This document shows, piece by piece, positions 7,976 to 16,190 of a stretch of 64,000 bases of DNA; position 1 is the stretch's first letter, and each line of letters starts with the position of its first letter. This DNA is from Dehalococcoidales bacterium (GTDB lineage Bacteria > Chloroflexota > Dehalococcoidia > Dehalococcoidales > UBA2162): NCBI GenBank assembly GCA_016932435.1, contig JAFGCW010000082.1:1-64000 (forward strand), given 5' to 3'. Under the pieces are notes generated by a model. The model saw only the letters and a list, made by a program, of their open reading frames with translations, did not search any database and was not told where the DNA came from. The translations under genes and the position numbers were made by a program.

Positions 7976-9229
7976 TTGGCAGACAAGACGAAAGAGCAGC
8001 TATTCCAGGAGCGTGAAAAAAGACTCAGCGATACTATCCAGTTAAAGATCCCGGATAGAGTACCTATAGAAATGTCATTCGGTTATTTTCCCGGGAAATA
8101 CACCGGTATATCCTGTAAACCATCATACTACGATTTCGATACATGGCTGGAAGCGACAAAGAAAACCATACTTGATTTTAAACCCGATGCTTTGTGCCAC
8201 GTACAGGCAATCGGTCCGGGACTGGCGATGGAGTATCTCGAGCCAAGAGCACAGAAGTGGCCCGGATACAATCTTCCCGACGAGTCAGGTCACCAGGCAA
8301 TCGAAGGCGAATGGATGAAGGCAGACGAGTACGATCACTATTTCAGGGACAGGACCGGTTATATGTTACGTGTTTTCTTACCACGTATCAGCGGAGCAAT
8401 GGAACCGTTGAAGGATCTACCTGATCTGAGTGAAATGGGGTATGGCATACAGGGTGTGATGGCACTTGCGCAGGCTCTGGCCAGACCGGAGATTAAAGCC
8501 GGAATTGAAAAACTTCAGAAAGCCGGCGAAGAACTGGAAAAGTTCTATCCGAAGATGATGAAGTTTAACCAGGAGATCGAAAACCTTGGATTTCCTATGA
8601 CCTCGATGGGTGGCGGAGGGGCGCCGTTCGATGCTATCTCTGATTTCATAAGAGGAATGCAGGGTGCCATGCTGGACATGTACAGACAGCCTGATAACCT
8701 GATGAAAGCCCATGACGAGATCCTTGAAAGGACGCTGGCGAGAATTACCGCAATGCCGCAGCGTACCGATAATCCACGTGTTTTCATGGCCCTCCACCGC
8801 GGTTCCGATGGATTCATGTCGCTTGCCCAGTTCGAAAAATTCTACTGGCCTGGACTAAAGGCAGTAATCCTGGCCATTATCGATAAGGGTATGGTTCCGG
8901 GTATCTTCTTCGAAGGTGACTGGACTCAAAGACTTAAATACCTGGCCGAGTTACCACCGGGAAAGGTGCTTGGACACTTCGATACCACAGACATAATAAA
9001 AGCGAAGGAAATCCTGAAAAATACCATGTGCATCAGGGGTAATGTCCCGGCAACGCTGCTTCGGGCAGGAACGACCCAGGACGTTAAGGATTACTGTAAG
9101 AACCTTATCGACGTAGTAGGCAAGGACGGAGGCCTGGTTGTGTGTCCACGGGTGGTACCGGACGAGGGAACTGCTGAAAATATACATACGATGATAGACT
9201 TCACCAAGGAATACGGAGTGTATAGCTAG
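7976..9229 (+). CDS. Uroporphyrinogen-decarboxylase-like (URO-D fold) methyltransferase homologue 1
   Basis: 417 residues with a URO-D fold, the superfamily of HemE and of corrinoid:CoM methyltransferases such as MtaA/CmuA. Family features include the N-terminal IPDRVPIE, an acidic middle segment EGEWMKADEYDHYF, and the C-terminal barrel with GHFDTTD near residue 331 and CIRGNVPATLL. The Zn-binding His-x-Cys of MtaA reads His-x-Asp here, although a later Cys remains (VVCPRVV). A role in heme synthesis is unlikely; methyl transfer on a corrinoid or demethylation of an unknown substrate is an inference. The start is TTG at 7976, with GGGAGG 8 bases upstream. Two paralogues lie at 11.3 and 12.7 kb. 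Confidence 0.88.
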   Translation: MADKTKEQLFQEREKRLSDTIQLKIPDRVPIEMSFGYFPGKYTGISCKPSYYDFDTWLEATKKTILDFKPDALCHVQAIGPGLAMEYLEPRAQKWPGYNLPDESGHQAIEGEWMKADEYDHYFRDRTGYMLRVFLPRISGAMEPLKDLPDLSEMGYGIQGVMALAQALARPEIKAGIEKLQKAGEELEKFYPKMMKFNQEIENLGFPMTSMGGGGAPFDAISDFIRGMQGAMLDMYRQPDNLMKAHDEILERTLARITAMPQRTDNPRVFMALHRGSDGFMSLAQFEKFYWPGLKAVILAIIDKGMVPGIFFEGDWTQRLKYLAELPPGKVLGHFDTTDIIKAKEILKNTMCIRGNVPATLLRAGTTQDVKDYCKNLIDVVGKDGGLVVCPRVVPDEGTAENIHTMIDFTKEYGVYS

Positions 9230-9249
9230 ACTTTTCTTAGGGGATTCAG

Positions 9250-9278
9250 AAAGAGGGGCAATATATTTGTCCCTCTTT
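9250..9278. terminator. Bidirectional terminator between convergent genes
   Basis: AAAGAGGG (9250-9257) pairs with CCCTCTTT (9271-9278), extended inward by G-T, C-G and A-T pairs. It lies between the ends of the UroD-like gene (+) and gap (-). The stem ends in A/T runs on both sides, so it can serve both strands. Confidence 0.75.
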
Positions 9279-9288
9279 GCATATTACT

Positions 9289-10299
9289 TCATAAAAGTCT
9301 TTTGGCAGCAATGGTAGCAAAGTCTACCAGTCGCGACGAATAACCCCACTCATTATCGTACCATGAGAGTATCTTCACAACTCTGTCACGCAGAACCATC
9401 GTATTTTCCATATCAACGATGGCTGAATGAGGATCACCAATAATATCATGTGACACAAGGGCTTCGTCACTAACTCTTAACACACTTTTTAACTCAGGTT
9501 GTCTTGATGCCTGTTTAAGCGCTGTATTAACCTCGGTTGCAGTCACCTCTTTTTTAAGAGTGGCAACTATATCCGTTAACGAACCATCGGGTACGGGCAC
9601 CCTCATTGCCATCCCTGTCATTCTGCCCTGTAGTTCCGGTAATACTTTTTCGGCGGCGCTGGCAGCTCCGGTAGAGGTAGGGATTATAGACAAAGCTGCA
9701 GCTCTTCCGCGACGACGGTGACGGGCAGGTGTATCCATCAGAGACTGACTTGACGTGTAGGCATGAATGGTAGTAAACATCAAGTGCTCGACACCAAAGT
9801 TATCGTTTAGTACCTTGGCCACAGGTACAAGACTGTTCGTCGTGCATGAGGCAAGAGAGATTATCTTATGCTCATCAGGGTCATATTTATCATTGTTCAC
9901 ACCAAGAACAATCATTATATCAGCGTCATCTGAAGGAGCAGATATAATCACTTTTTGAGCTCCTGCTTTCAGATGACCGGCTGCTTTTGACCTTTGGCGG
10001 AATGCCCCACTGCTTTCTATCACTATATCGGCGCCTACTTCACTCCAGGGTATATTTTCCGGATCGGGAACCGAAAAGAAAGTGACACTCCCACTACCAA
10101 CTTTGATATGTGTATCATCGTTAGTAATCTTTCGCGGGTACCAGCCGTGAACAGAGTCATATTTTAAAAGATAAGCAAGATCACCTATATTAGCGAGATC
10201 ATTTACAGCAACTACTTCAAGCCCTTCTCTCGCAATACATTGTTTAAACACACAGCGTCCAATTCGTCCAAACCCGTTAATTCCAACCCTGACCATCAT
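9289..10299 (-). CDS. gap: Glyceraldehyde-3-phosphate dehydrogenase, type I
   Basis: 336 residues, the usual length. It oxidises and phosphorylates glyceraldehyde 3-phosphate with NAD(P) in glycolysis or gluconeogenesis. Visible are the Rossmann start VGINGFGRIGR, the VNDL segment that normally binds NAD ribose, the catalytic-site ASCTTNSLVPV, the inorganic-phosphate loop STGAASAAEKVLPEL, and the C-terminal WYDNEWGYSSRLVDF. The start is the first of two adjacent ATG codons, with GGAGG 10 bases upstream. It stands alone rather than with pgk or tpi. Confidence 0.97.
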   Translation of the reverse strand: MMVRVGINGFGRIGRCVFKQCIAREGLEVVAVNDLANIGDLAYLLKYDSVHGWYPRKITNDDTHIKVGSGSVTFFSVPDPENIPWSEVGADIVIESSGAFRQRSKAAGHLKAGAQKVIISAPSDDADIMIVLGVNNDKYDPDEHKIISLASCTTNSLVPVAKVLNDNFGVEHLMFTTIHAYTSSQSLMDTPARHRRRGRAAALSIIPTSTGAASAAEKVLPELQGRMTGMAMRVPVPDGSLTDIVATLKKEVTATEVNTALKQASRQPELKSVLRVSDEALVSHDIIGDPHSAIVDMENTMVLRDRVVKILSWYDNEWGYSSRLVDFATIAAKRLL

Positions 10300-10340
10300 T
10301 TGGTAAATTCCTCCATTTATCTCGTCTCTTTGCTTATGTT

Positions 10341-10368
10341 ATTATAGCACGTTTAACTGTGTAACTAA
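10341..10368 (-). promoter_or_regulatory. Extended -10 promoter for gap
   Basis: On the minus strand, TATAAT (10346-10341) is preceded by TGC, an extended -10, with a weak -35 TTAGTT 16 bases upstream. Transcription would start about 30 bases before the gap ATG. Confidence 0.55.
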
Positions 10369-10383
10369 TGATACTGACCGTGT

Positions 10384-10412
10384 TTGTCTTAAGTTACTAT
10401 TCAACATATAAT
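10384..10412 (+). promoter_or_regulatory. Sigma70-like promoter for the SDR gene
   Basis: TTGTCT (10384-10389), a 17-base spacer and a perfect TATAAT (10407-10412) lie 22 bases before the ATG. It is divergent from the gap promoter. Confidence 0.6.
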
Positions 10413-10434
10413 ATGCCTGACGAATAATAGAATT

Positions 10435-11205
10435 ATGAACGAAAAAAGAGTTGTCATAACCGGCTTATCAGGTAATATCGGACATATTCTGTATGCCGGA
10501 CTTAAAGGGAAATGGGAGATTTCGGGAATAGATATGAAAGAATCTCCGGAATTACCGGTAAAAGTTGGTGACATCAGTAAATACAACAGCATGAAAAATG
10601 TGTTTCAAGGATCATATGCTGTGATCCATCTGGCTGCAAATGCCTATGCCGGAGCCGGCTGGGAAGATATCATAGAACCGAATATCATTGGAACTCAGAA
10701 CGTGTTCAGGGGAGCCTGTGAATCAGGAGTAAAGAAAATTATATTCGCTTCATCGAACCACGTAACGGGGTTGTATGAAAAAGATGAACCGTACAGGAGT
10801 ATTGTTACAGGACGTTACGAAATCCTGAATCCGTCTGATATCCCTCAGATCGACCATACAGCGCCGGTTCGGCCTGACGGATACTACGGAGCCAGTAAGG
10901 TATTCGGAGAAGCGTTAGGACGATATTATAGCGAGGAGTACGGAATACAGGTATTCTGCATCCGGCTTGGTTCGGTATCCCGTAACGACCGCCCTTTCGA
11001 TGTACGACAGTACGCCACGCTTTTCATGCACGCTGATCTGATAAAACTCTTTGAAAAGTGTCTGGAAAATAAAACGGTGAAATTCGGTGTCTTCTACGGT
11101 GTATCCAATAATACCTGGAAATTCTGGGACACGGAATATATCAAAGATTGTCTGGGATGGGAACCTGAGCAGAACGCGGAGAGATATCGAAATCAGGATT
11201 ATTAA
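10435..11205 (+). CDS. NAD-dependent epimerase/dehydratase (extended SDR, uronate-dehydrogenase-like)
   Basis: 256 residues. The NAD-binding glycine motif GLSGNIG is at residues 10-16, an Asp at the end of the second strand (GIDMKES) suggests NAD over NADP, and the catalytic YYGASK lies near residue 152 with a Ser upstream (ASSNHV). The length and the SSNH-type active-site segment recall hexuronate dehydrogenases and related short epimerases. The substrate cannot be read from sequence. It has its own promoter and is followed by a 135-bp gap before the next UroD-like gene. Confidence 0.85.
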   Translation: MNEKRVVITGLSGNIGHILYAGLKGKWEISGIDMKESPELPVKVGDISKYNSMKNVFQGSYAVIHLAANAYAGAGWEDIIEPNIIGTQNVFRGACESGVKKIIFASSNHVTGLYEKDEPYRSIVTGRYEILNPSDIPQIDHTAPVRPDGYYGASKVFGEALGRYYSEEYGIQVFCIRLGSVSRNDRPFDVRQYATLFMHADLIKLFEKCLENKTVKFGVFYGVSNNTWKFWDTEYIKDCLGWEPEQNAERYRNQDY

Positions 11206-11340
11206 TGATTTCCTGTGGAGTTCACTCCCGCTAATGTAAGTATCATTCACTGTAATAATTGAAAGATTCCACTCTCATAGCATATTATTATTTAATATTA
11301 ATCAGTATTCAAAGAATAAAAAACTAATTTCAGGAGGCAG

Positions 11341-12660
11341 ATGTTGACGCAGGAAAAGAGGCAGTTTACCGAGGAAGAAAAAAGAATCAGGGATGAAATC
11401 GAAAAAAAGCACGGAAAGACTCCCGAAGAACTGTATGAAGAGAGAGAAAAGAGAGTAAGAGATGCTATAGCACTAAGAGAGCCGGATAGAGTACCCGTTT
11501 CGCTTCGTTTTGTCCATTTTCCCGGCTATTACGTGGGGATTCCTAATTCGGCGGCCTATTATGACCCGGTCACCTGGAAAAAGGCCGTTATGAAGACCAT
11601 TATCGATTTTGAACCGGATATCTATATGAATTCATCAGGTATGAGTTCCGGTGCCGTAAACGATATACTTCAACCGACTCAGACCAGATGGCCCGGAGGT
11701 ACACTTTCTGATGATTCATCTAACCAGGCTATCGACGTGGAAACGATGAAAGAGGATGAATACGATCTTTTTCTCTCGGATCCGACCGACTTTACTTTGC
11801 GTTACGTACTTCCGCGTGCTTATGGAATACTCGAACCCCTTGCTCATTTACCCAAACTCACCGATGTCATGATGGGGTTCGGTATGCTGACCGCCATACT
11901 GTCACAAAAGGAATACCGCGAACTGGGGAAAAAGATTATTCAAGCCGGCGAAGCACAGGAAAAGTTCAGGAGCGCGATGGGTAATATCGATGAAGAAGCA
12001 GGGAGACTCGGTTTCCCTCCGAACAGCCATATGGGTGGCGTCGGCGGCGCTCCATTCGACATGATATCCGACTTTTACCGTGGGATGCGTGGAGCAATGA
12101 TGGATATGTTCAGGTGCCCCGATAAACTTATCGCTGCCTGCGAATTGCTGCTTGAATGGCGAATAAAGAGGGCGATGCCTGCCGATCCGAGTAAACCGGG
12201 AAACCCGAAGAGACTGTTTATCGCATTGCATCGAGGTGCCGAAGGCTTCATGTCAAACAGGCAGTTCGAGAGATTCTACTGGCCAACTTTCAAGAAGGCG
12301 CTACTCAAGAATATAGAGCTTGGTTATGTCCCAATGCCGTTCTGTGAAGGAGCATACGGCGACCGGCTGGAGTATTTCCTTGAATTGCCGAAGGGCACGA
12401 CGGTAACTCATTTCGATCTTACCGATATGTTCAGGGCAAAGGAAGTATTAAAAGACCACGTTTGTATCATGGGTAATGTTCCGTCACCGTTACTCCAGGT
12501 CGGTACACCGGCAGAGGTTGATGAATATTGTAAGAAACTGATAGAGGTCTGCGGTAAAGGCGGTGGATTGATACTGACGAATGGTAGCTCAATAGACCTG
12601 GCAAAACCGGAAAATATCAAGGCGATGATAGATGCTCCGAAGAAGTACAGCCCTAAGTAA
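11341..12660 (+). CDS. UroD-like methyltransferase homologue 2
   Basis: 439 residues, with the same fold and motifs as the paralogue at 7976 but an extra charged N-terminal helix of about 30 residues. Conserved segments are EPDRVPVSLRF, a Gly-rich loop MGGVGGAPFD, and THFDLTD followed by CIMGNVPSPLL in the C-terminal barrel. The MtaA-type Zn site is not intact: His-x-Asp replaces His-x-Cys, and the distal Cys is replaced in LILTNGSS. AGGAGG lies only 3 bases before the ATG at 11341; an adjacent TTG at 11344 would have better spacing and could be the true start. The third paralogue follows 21-36 bp downstream, so the two are probably co-transcribed and may act together. Confidence 0.87.
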   Translation: MLTQEKRQFTEEEKRIRDEIEKKHGKTPEELYEEREKRVRDAIALREPDRVPVSLRFVHFPGYYVGIPNSAAYYDPVTWKKAVMKTIIDFEPDIYMNSSGMSSGAVNDILQPTQTRWPGGTLSDDSSNQAIDVETMKEDEYDLFLSDPTDFTLRYVLPRAYGILEPLAHLPKLTDVMMGFGMLTAILSQKEYRELGKKIIQAGEAQEKFRSAMGNIDEEAGRLGFPPNSHMGGVGGAPFDMISDFYRGMRGAMMDMFRCPDKLIAACELLLEWRIKRAMPADPSKPGNPKRLFIALHRGAEGFMSNRQFERFYWPTFKKALLKNIELGYVPMPFCEGAYGDRLEYFLELPKGTTVTHFDLTDMFRAKEVLKDHVCIMGNVPSPLLQVGTPAEVDEYCKKLIEVCGKGGGLILTNGSSIDLAKPENIKAMIDAPKKYSPK

Positions 12661-12696
12661 CCATTAATATTATAAATTTATATGGAGGACTTGTTA

Positions 12697-13986
12697 ATGA
12701 CAAGCATAGACCCGGAAATCCAGACATTAAGAGAAAATATCCAGAAAGAGACCGGGAAAAGTCCTGATGATTTATACGAGGAAAGAGAAAAACGAATCAG
12801 GCAGGCAATTTACCTTGAGAAGCCTGATAGAGTACCCTTCATTATAATGGCTGACCCGAGTGATTACCTGGATGTACCGCGTTCTGCCGCTTATTACGAT
12901 CCGGTAGCTTTTAGAAACGCCTGCCGGCAGTTGACCCTTGATTTCGATGGAGATACAGGAAATGCGGGATTGCCCACTTCAGGAAAAGCTTTGGAACTAC
13001 TCGACGTAAAAACAAGAGCCTGGCCCGGCGGCACTCTTCCACCTGATGTCGAATACCAGTTTATAGAAGGCGAATATATGAAAGAGGACGAATATGAACT
13101 CTTCTTTCGTGATCCCACAGATTTCATGCTAAGATACTACCTCCCGAGAATTTACGGTGTTCTCGCACCACTGACCAAACTGCCATACCTTGGATACAGC
13201 TTTAACTACCTTGAAGGCATAACCGCATTATTCGATTCTCCGGAATGGGTTGAGATGGCAACGAAGTTGAAAAAAGCCGGGCAGGAGATGAAACAATTTA
13301 GAGAAACGATAGGCAATACTACCGAAGATATGGCCCAACTAGGTTATCCCGCATTTTCTCACTTCGGCCCTGCTGGTGGAGCCCCGTTTGACACAGTGTC
13401 CAGTTTCCTGAGAGGTTGTTACGGTGCGATGACGGACATGTATCGCCAGCCGGAGAACCTGTTAAAGTTATGCGATATGATACAAACGCAGCGGCTTTCC
13501 CTGGCACAACCGGCAGATCCGACAACGCGAGGGAATCCAAAGCGACTCGGTATGCCGTTATGGCGTGGAGATGCAACTTTTATGTCCCAGAAGCATTTCG
13601 AAAGGTTCTACTGGCCGGGACTGAAAAAGCAACTGGTAGAACTCAGCAAGCTGGGGTATGTGCCGATTCCTGTTTTCGAGGACTACTTCGGTGAACGCCT
13701 TGAATGCCTTCTGGAACTTGAAAAAGCGTCAATCATCGCCCTGGTTGATTATACAGACGTGTTCGAGATATCAAAAATGCTAAAAGGACATCTCTGTGTT
13801 ATGGGTGGCGGTCCACTGTCTCATAAAGTAGCATCGATACAGGAAGTAGAAGACTACAATAAGAGAGTGATCGATGAGTGTGCACCGGACGGAGGTTTTA
13901 TTCTCATGCTCAGGCTTCCTGTCGGGCAAAAAAAGGAAGACGTTCAGGCTATGATCCGGAGACTGAAAGAATACGCTAAATACTAG
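12697..13986 (+). CDS. UroD-like methyltransferase homologue 3
   Basis: 429 residues, closely parallel in architecture to homologue 2, including the N-terminal helix and the PDRVPF segment. It is the most diverged at the presumed metal site: the HFD seen in the other two reads LVDYTD here, and the following CVMGGG lacks the NVP. Loss of the last ligand suggests a changed or lost metal-dependent activity, perhaps a non-catalytic partner subunit. I start at the ATG at 12697, which has GGAGG 8 bases upstream; the in-frame ATG at 12682 overlaps that ribosome site. It lies in the same transcription unit as homologue 2 and the alpha/beta hydrolase. Confidence 0.86.
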   Translation: MTSIDPEIQTLRENIQKETGKSPDDLYEEREKRIRQAIYLEKPDRVPFIIMADPSDYLDVPRSAAYYDPVAFRNACRQLTLDFDGDTGNAGLPTSGKALELLDVKTRAWPGGTLPPDVEYQFIEGEYMKEDEYELFFRDPTDFMLRYYLPRIYGVLAPLTKLPYLGYSFNYLEGITALFDSPEWVEMATKLKKAGQEMKQFRETIGNTTEDMAQLGYPAFSHFGPAGGAPFDTVSSFLRGCYGAMTDMYRQPENLLKLCDMIQTQRLSLAQPADPTTRGNPKRLGMPLWRGDATFMSQKHFERFYWPGLKKQLVELSKLGYVPIPVFEDYFGERLECLLELEKASIIALVDYTDVFEISKMLKGHLCVMGGGPLSHKVASIQEVEDYNKRVIDECAPDGGFILMLRLPVGQKKEDVQAMIRRLKEYAKY

Positions 13987-14010
13987 GTTATTTCTTAGCG
14001 AGGTGTAAAT

Positions 14011-14820
14011 ATGATTGAGTACACAGATAACTTCCTGCAGATTAACGGAGTGAAGTTGCATTATTATCGGGCTGGAGTTGGTGATCAGTCACTGATACTG
14101 CTTCATGGCGCTTCAGATAACGGTATGTGCTGGAAACCGACCGCTGATTTACTTGCCGAAGAATACGATGTAATTATACCCGACGCCCAGGGACATGGTT
14201 TGTCAGATAGACTTGGACCTGGATTTAAATTTTCGGATCAGGCACATCAGGTCGCCGGTCTGGCAAGAGAACTTGCAGTTAAAGAGCCTGTCATCATGGG
14301 TCATTCAATGGGAGGCAGTTGTGCGACAAACGTCGCTGCGCTCTATCCCGACCTACCCAGGGCGATCATACTCGAAGATCCCGGCTGGATGACACCGGGA
14401 GAAGCTGCGCCGAACCCGGGTGAAGGTGCCAGGGAAATGAGAGAAAGAGCGGAACAGTTCAAGAATCTGACTGTCGAGGAACTTATTGAACAGTGTCATA
14501 AGGAAAGTCCTTTATGGTCGTACGAAGAACTCGTTCCCTGGGCCGAATCGAAAAAACAATTCGATACCAACCTTTTCTCTTCGTTCAATATCAATGAGTT
14601 ACCCTGGTCGGATATGGTACCGAAAATACAATGCCCGGCTTTACTGTTTACAGCAGAAACAGGGATAGTAAGCGATGATACGGTTGCCAAAGCAATGGAT
14701 ATATGGACGGCGGACAAACCGTTATCCCATGTGAAAGTGATGGGGGTGGGGCACAATATCCGCCGTGAAAATTTTACATTATTCTATGATTCCGTACAGG
14801 AATTCTTAAAGGGGCTGTAG
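14011..14820 (+). CDS. Alpha/beta-fold hydrolase
   Basis: 269 residues with a complete catalytic set: oxyanion-hole segment LLHGASDNG, nucleophile elbow GHSMGGS (Ser near residue 96), and the terminal His in GVGHNIRR. The acidic residue is probably in the segment after LLFTAETG. It has no signal peptide and is therefore cytoplasmic. Likely an esterase, lyase or C-C bond hydrolase; the substrate is not recognisable. The ribosome site GAGGTG precedes the ATG. Its position 24 bp after two UroD-like genes suggests that it acts on the same unknown substrate class. The stop codon lies inside the downstream terminator stem. Confidence 0.88.
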   Translation: MIEYTDNFLQINGVKLHYYRAGVGDQSLILLHGASDNGMCWKPTADLLAEEYDVIIPDAQGHGLSDRLGPGFKFSDQAHQVAGLARELAVKEPVIMGHSMGGSCATNVAALYPDLPRAIILEDPGWMTPGEAAPNPGEGAREMRERAEQFKNLTVEELIEQCHKESPLWSYEELVPWAESKKQFDTNLFSSFNINELPWSDMVPKIQCPALLFTAETGIVSDDTVAKAMDIWTADKPLSHVKVMGVGHNIRRENFTLFYDSVQEFLKGL

Positions 14821-14839
14821 TAAATTACAGCCCCTTTTT
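14808..14839 (+). terminator. Rho-independent terminator overlapping the hydrolase stop codon
   Basis: AAAGGGGCTGTA (14808-14819) pairs with TACAGCCCCTTT (14826-14837) across a 6-base loop and runs into a T-tract. The stem includes the last codons of the hydrolase gene. It also lies downstream of the minus-strand cupin gene and may end that transcript too. Confidence 0.85.
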
Positions 14840-14851
14840 CACTATGATCGA

Positions 14852-15301
14852 TTATAAGAAACCCTCGCCCTCTTTCGTCTGGCTGGACCCGTATTCTGAG
14901 GCCATGAGCATATGACCGAAATAGAAGGGTTTCGTTACCTCTCGCATGTAAATAGGTGCATGGTTGATCCCAGGTGGGATGGTGATTATCGCTGCTGTAG
15001 TAATGATGTGTTTTTCCCATTCGTCACCCAGCGCGATCTCTGCAACGCCGCCCAGTTCCGGATAGTTTTCCATATCCGTCGGTAGAAAGAACAAAATCTC
15101 ATCACAGTTATGATCATGCGGAGGATCGGCTAACATGTGCGGGGCAAGGATTGCATTGAAATTAAAATGGAAGCCGAAATCGCCGACATCTTCAATGAGA
15201 GCTTTATGCATCGTAATTGCCTGTTTATAGGTAATTCTACGCTGCATTTGATTTGCCTGTATGTTTCTCTTTATATATTTTTCATATTTTGATTCAGCCA
15301 T
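14852..15301 (-). CDS. Small cupin-like protein 1
   Basis: 149 residues, probably a single-domain cupin. A metal-site-like segment PPHDHNCDEILFFLP resembles cupin motif 1 (HxH with a downstream acidic residue), and PPGINHAPIYMREV resembles motif 2. It shares this pattern, including the flanking D-E and the late H-x-P, with paralogues at 15371 and 43091. The family name is unknown to me. AAAGGAG lies 11 bases before the ATG. It is in tandem with paralogue 2 upstream and convergent with the UroD-like cluster, and may be functionally linked to it. Confidence 0.75.
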   Translation of the reverse strand: MAESKYEKYIKRNIQANQMQRRITYKQAITMHKALIEDVGDFGFHFNFNAILAPHMLADPPHDHNCDEILFFLPTDMENYPELGGVAEIALGDEWEKHIITTAAIITIPPGINHAPIYMREVTKPFYFGHMLMASEYGSSQTKEGEGFL

Positions 15302-15370
15302 TGTATGAAGACTCCTTTACATCCTAATCAGTTATTTCCAGAATATAGTCCCGGTAGTAAGGTATTTCCT

Positions 15371-15772
15371 TTATTTATGGGGTGCCAGACAAATAGTACA
15401 GAAAATAACCGGTTTATCAACCCTGGTAAAAGTCACCGGTCCGTGTACCATACCTTTAGGAAGACAGATGATAGAGGGAGTATTTATTGTACTCATTTCT
15501 CCTTCTTCACCCATAGATATTTCAACTTCAGCTTCGAATTCATCCGGCTCCGCAGGATCATTACCGGTAAAGACAATAAACTCATCGTAGTCATGGGAAA
15601 TGGGTTCCTCTATTATCTTCGCCGGTTGAGATATGTATTTCCAATTAAGATGGGGTTCATCGATTACCCAGTCTTCGGTTTCCAATGTCCTCGTCCTGAC
15701 TCCCGGCGGGTCAGATGGCACCTTCTCATTCGTTCCTCTTACTATGTATTTTCCATATTTTGTTTCAGCCAT
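15371..15772 (-). CDS. Small cupin-like protein 2
   Basis: 133 residues, a paralogue of the downstream gene; both start MAE(S/T)KYxKYI. The motif-1 segment is SHDYDEFIVFTGNDP and the motif-2 segment PKGMVHGPVTFTRV, so the first site has one His fewer than paralogue 1. The start has AAGGAG 9 bases upstream. A metal-binding beta-barrel is likely; whether it is an enzyme, a sensor or a storage protein cannot be told. The operon with paralogue 1 has a 69-bp gap. Confidence 0.74.
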   Translation of the reverse strand: MAETKYGKYIVRGTNEKVPSDPPGVRTRTLETEDWVIDEPHLNWKYISQPAKIIEEPISHDYDEFIVFTGNDPAEPDEFEAEVEISMGEEGEMSTINTPSIICLPKGMVHGPVTFTRVDKPVIFCTICLAPHK

Positions 15773-16190
15773 ATCTTTTTACTCCTTCTATTAAATAACT
15801 ATTCGGCCAGAGACTCGAGTTAATCACGAATTGCTTTTTCCCCAGGATTAGAAAAAGAAAATAACAACGATTTGCCTGAGACACAAACTACATGATTGGG
15901 CATCTTTTTGTCAAGAACAAGGCAAAAGTATACCGACTTATTGATTCGTGACGGGCTGACTATTTCAATAAAAGATACGATAGTATCATAAAGTTTACTC
16001 GTAATGACCCCTTACGGTCAGTCATATTATGTTAATGTAAACATATACACCTGTTTTTAAAAATAAACAGGTGTCTTATATTTGTTTGAAGCTTGCTAAA
16101 CATGCATATATTCGATGATATGTATAAAAAATCTATACATAATATGTTTGACATAACTAGCTCATACAATAAATTCACAGGCAGGGCTTT
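15773..16190. other. 418-bp intergenic region with one stem-loop
   Basis: This divergent spacer must hold the promoters for the cupin pair (-) and the hybrid kinase (+). The clear structure is a 10-bp stem ACACCTGTTT (16047-16056) / AAACAGGTGT (16065-16074) with an 8-base A/T loop, 117 bases before the kinase ATG. It could be a leader hairpin or an operator dyad; half of it matches the 12-mer upstream of acsA. A TTGACA at 16149-16154 lacks a well-spaced -10. I see no gene. Confidence 0.45.

Noticed and set aside
11341..13986. UroD-like genes as hemE
   Set aside because: They lack the compact HemE length and active-site pattern, occur as divergent tandem paralogues, and carry altered His-x-Cys-type sites.
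15305..15823. 172-codon open frame on the plus strand
   Set aside because: It is antisense to the second cupin-like gene, which has a ribosome site and paralogues.
16047..16074. Terminator call for the hairpin upstream of the hybrid kinase
   Set aside because: No gene ends before it on the plus strand, and no T-run follows; kept as a leader or operator dyad instead.
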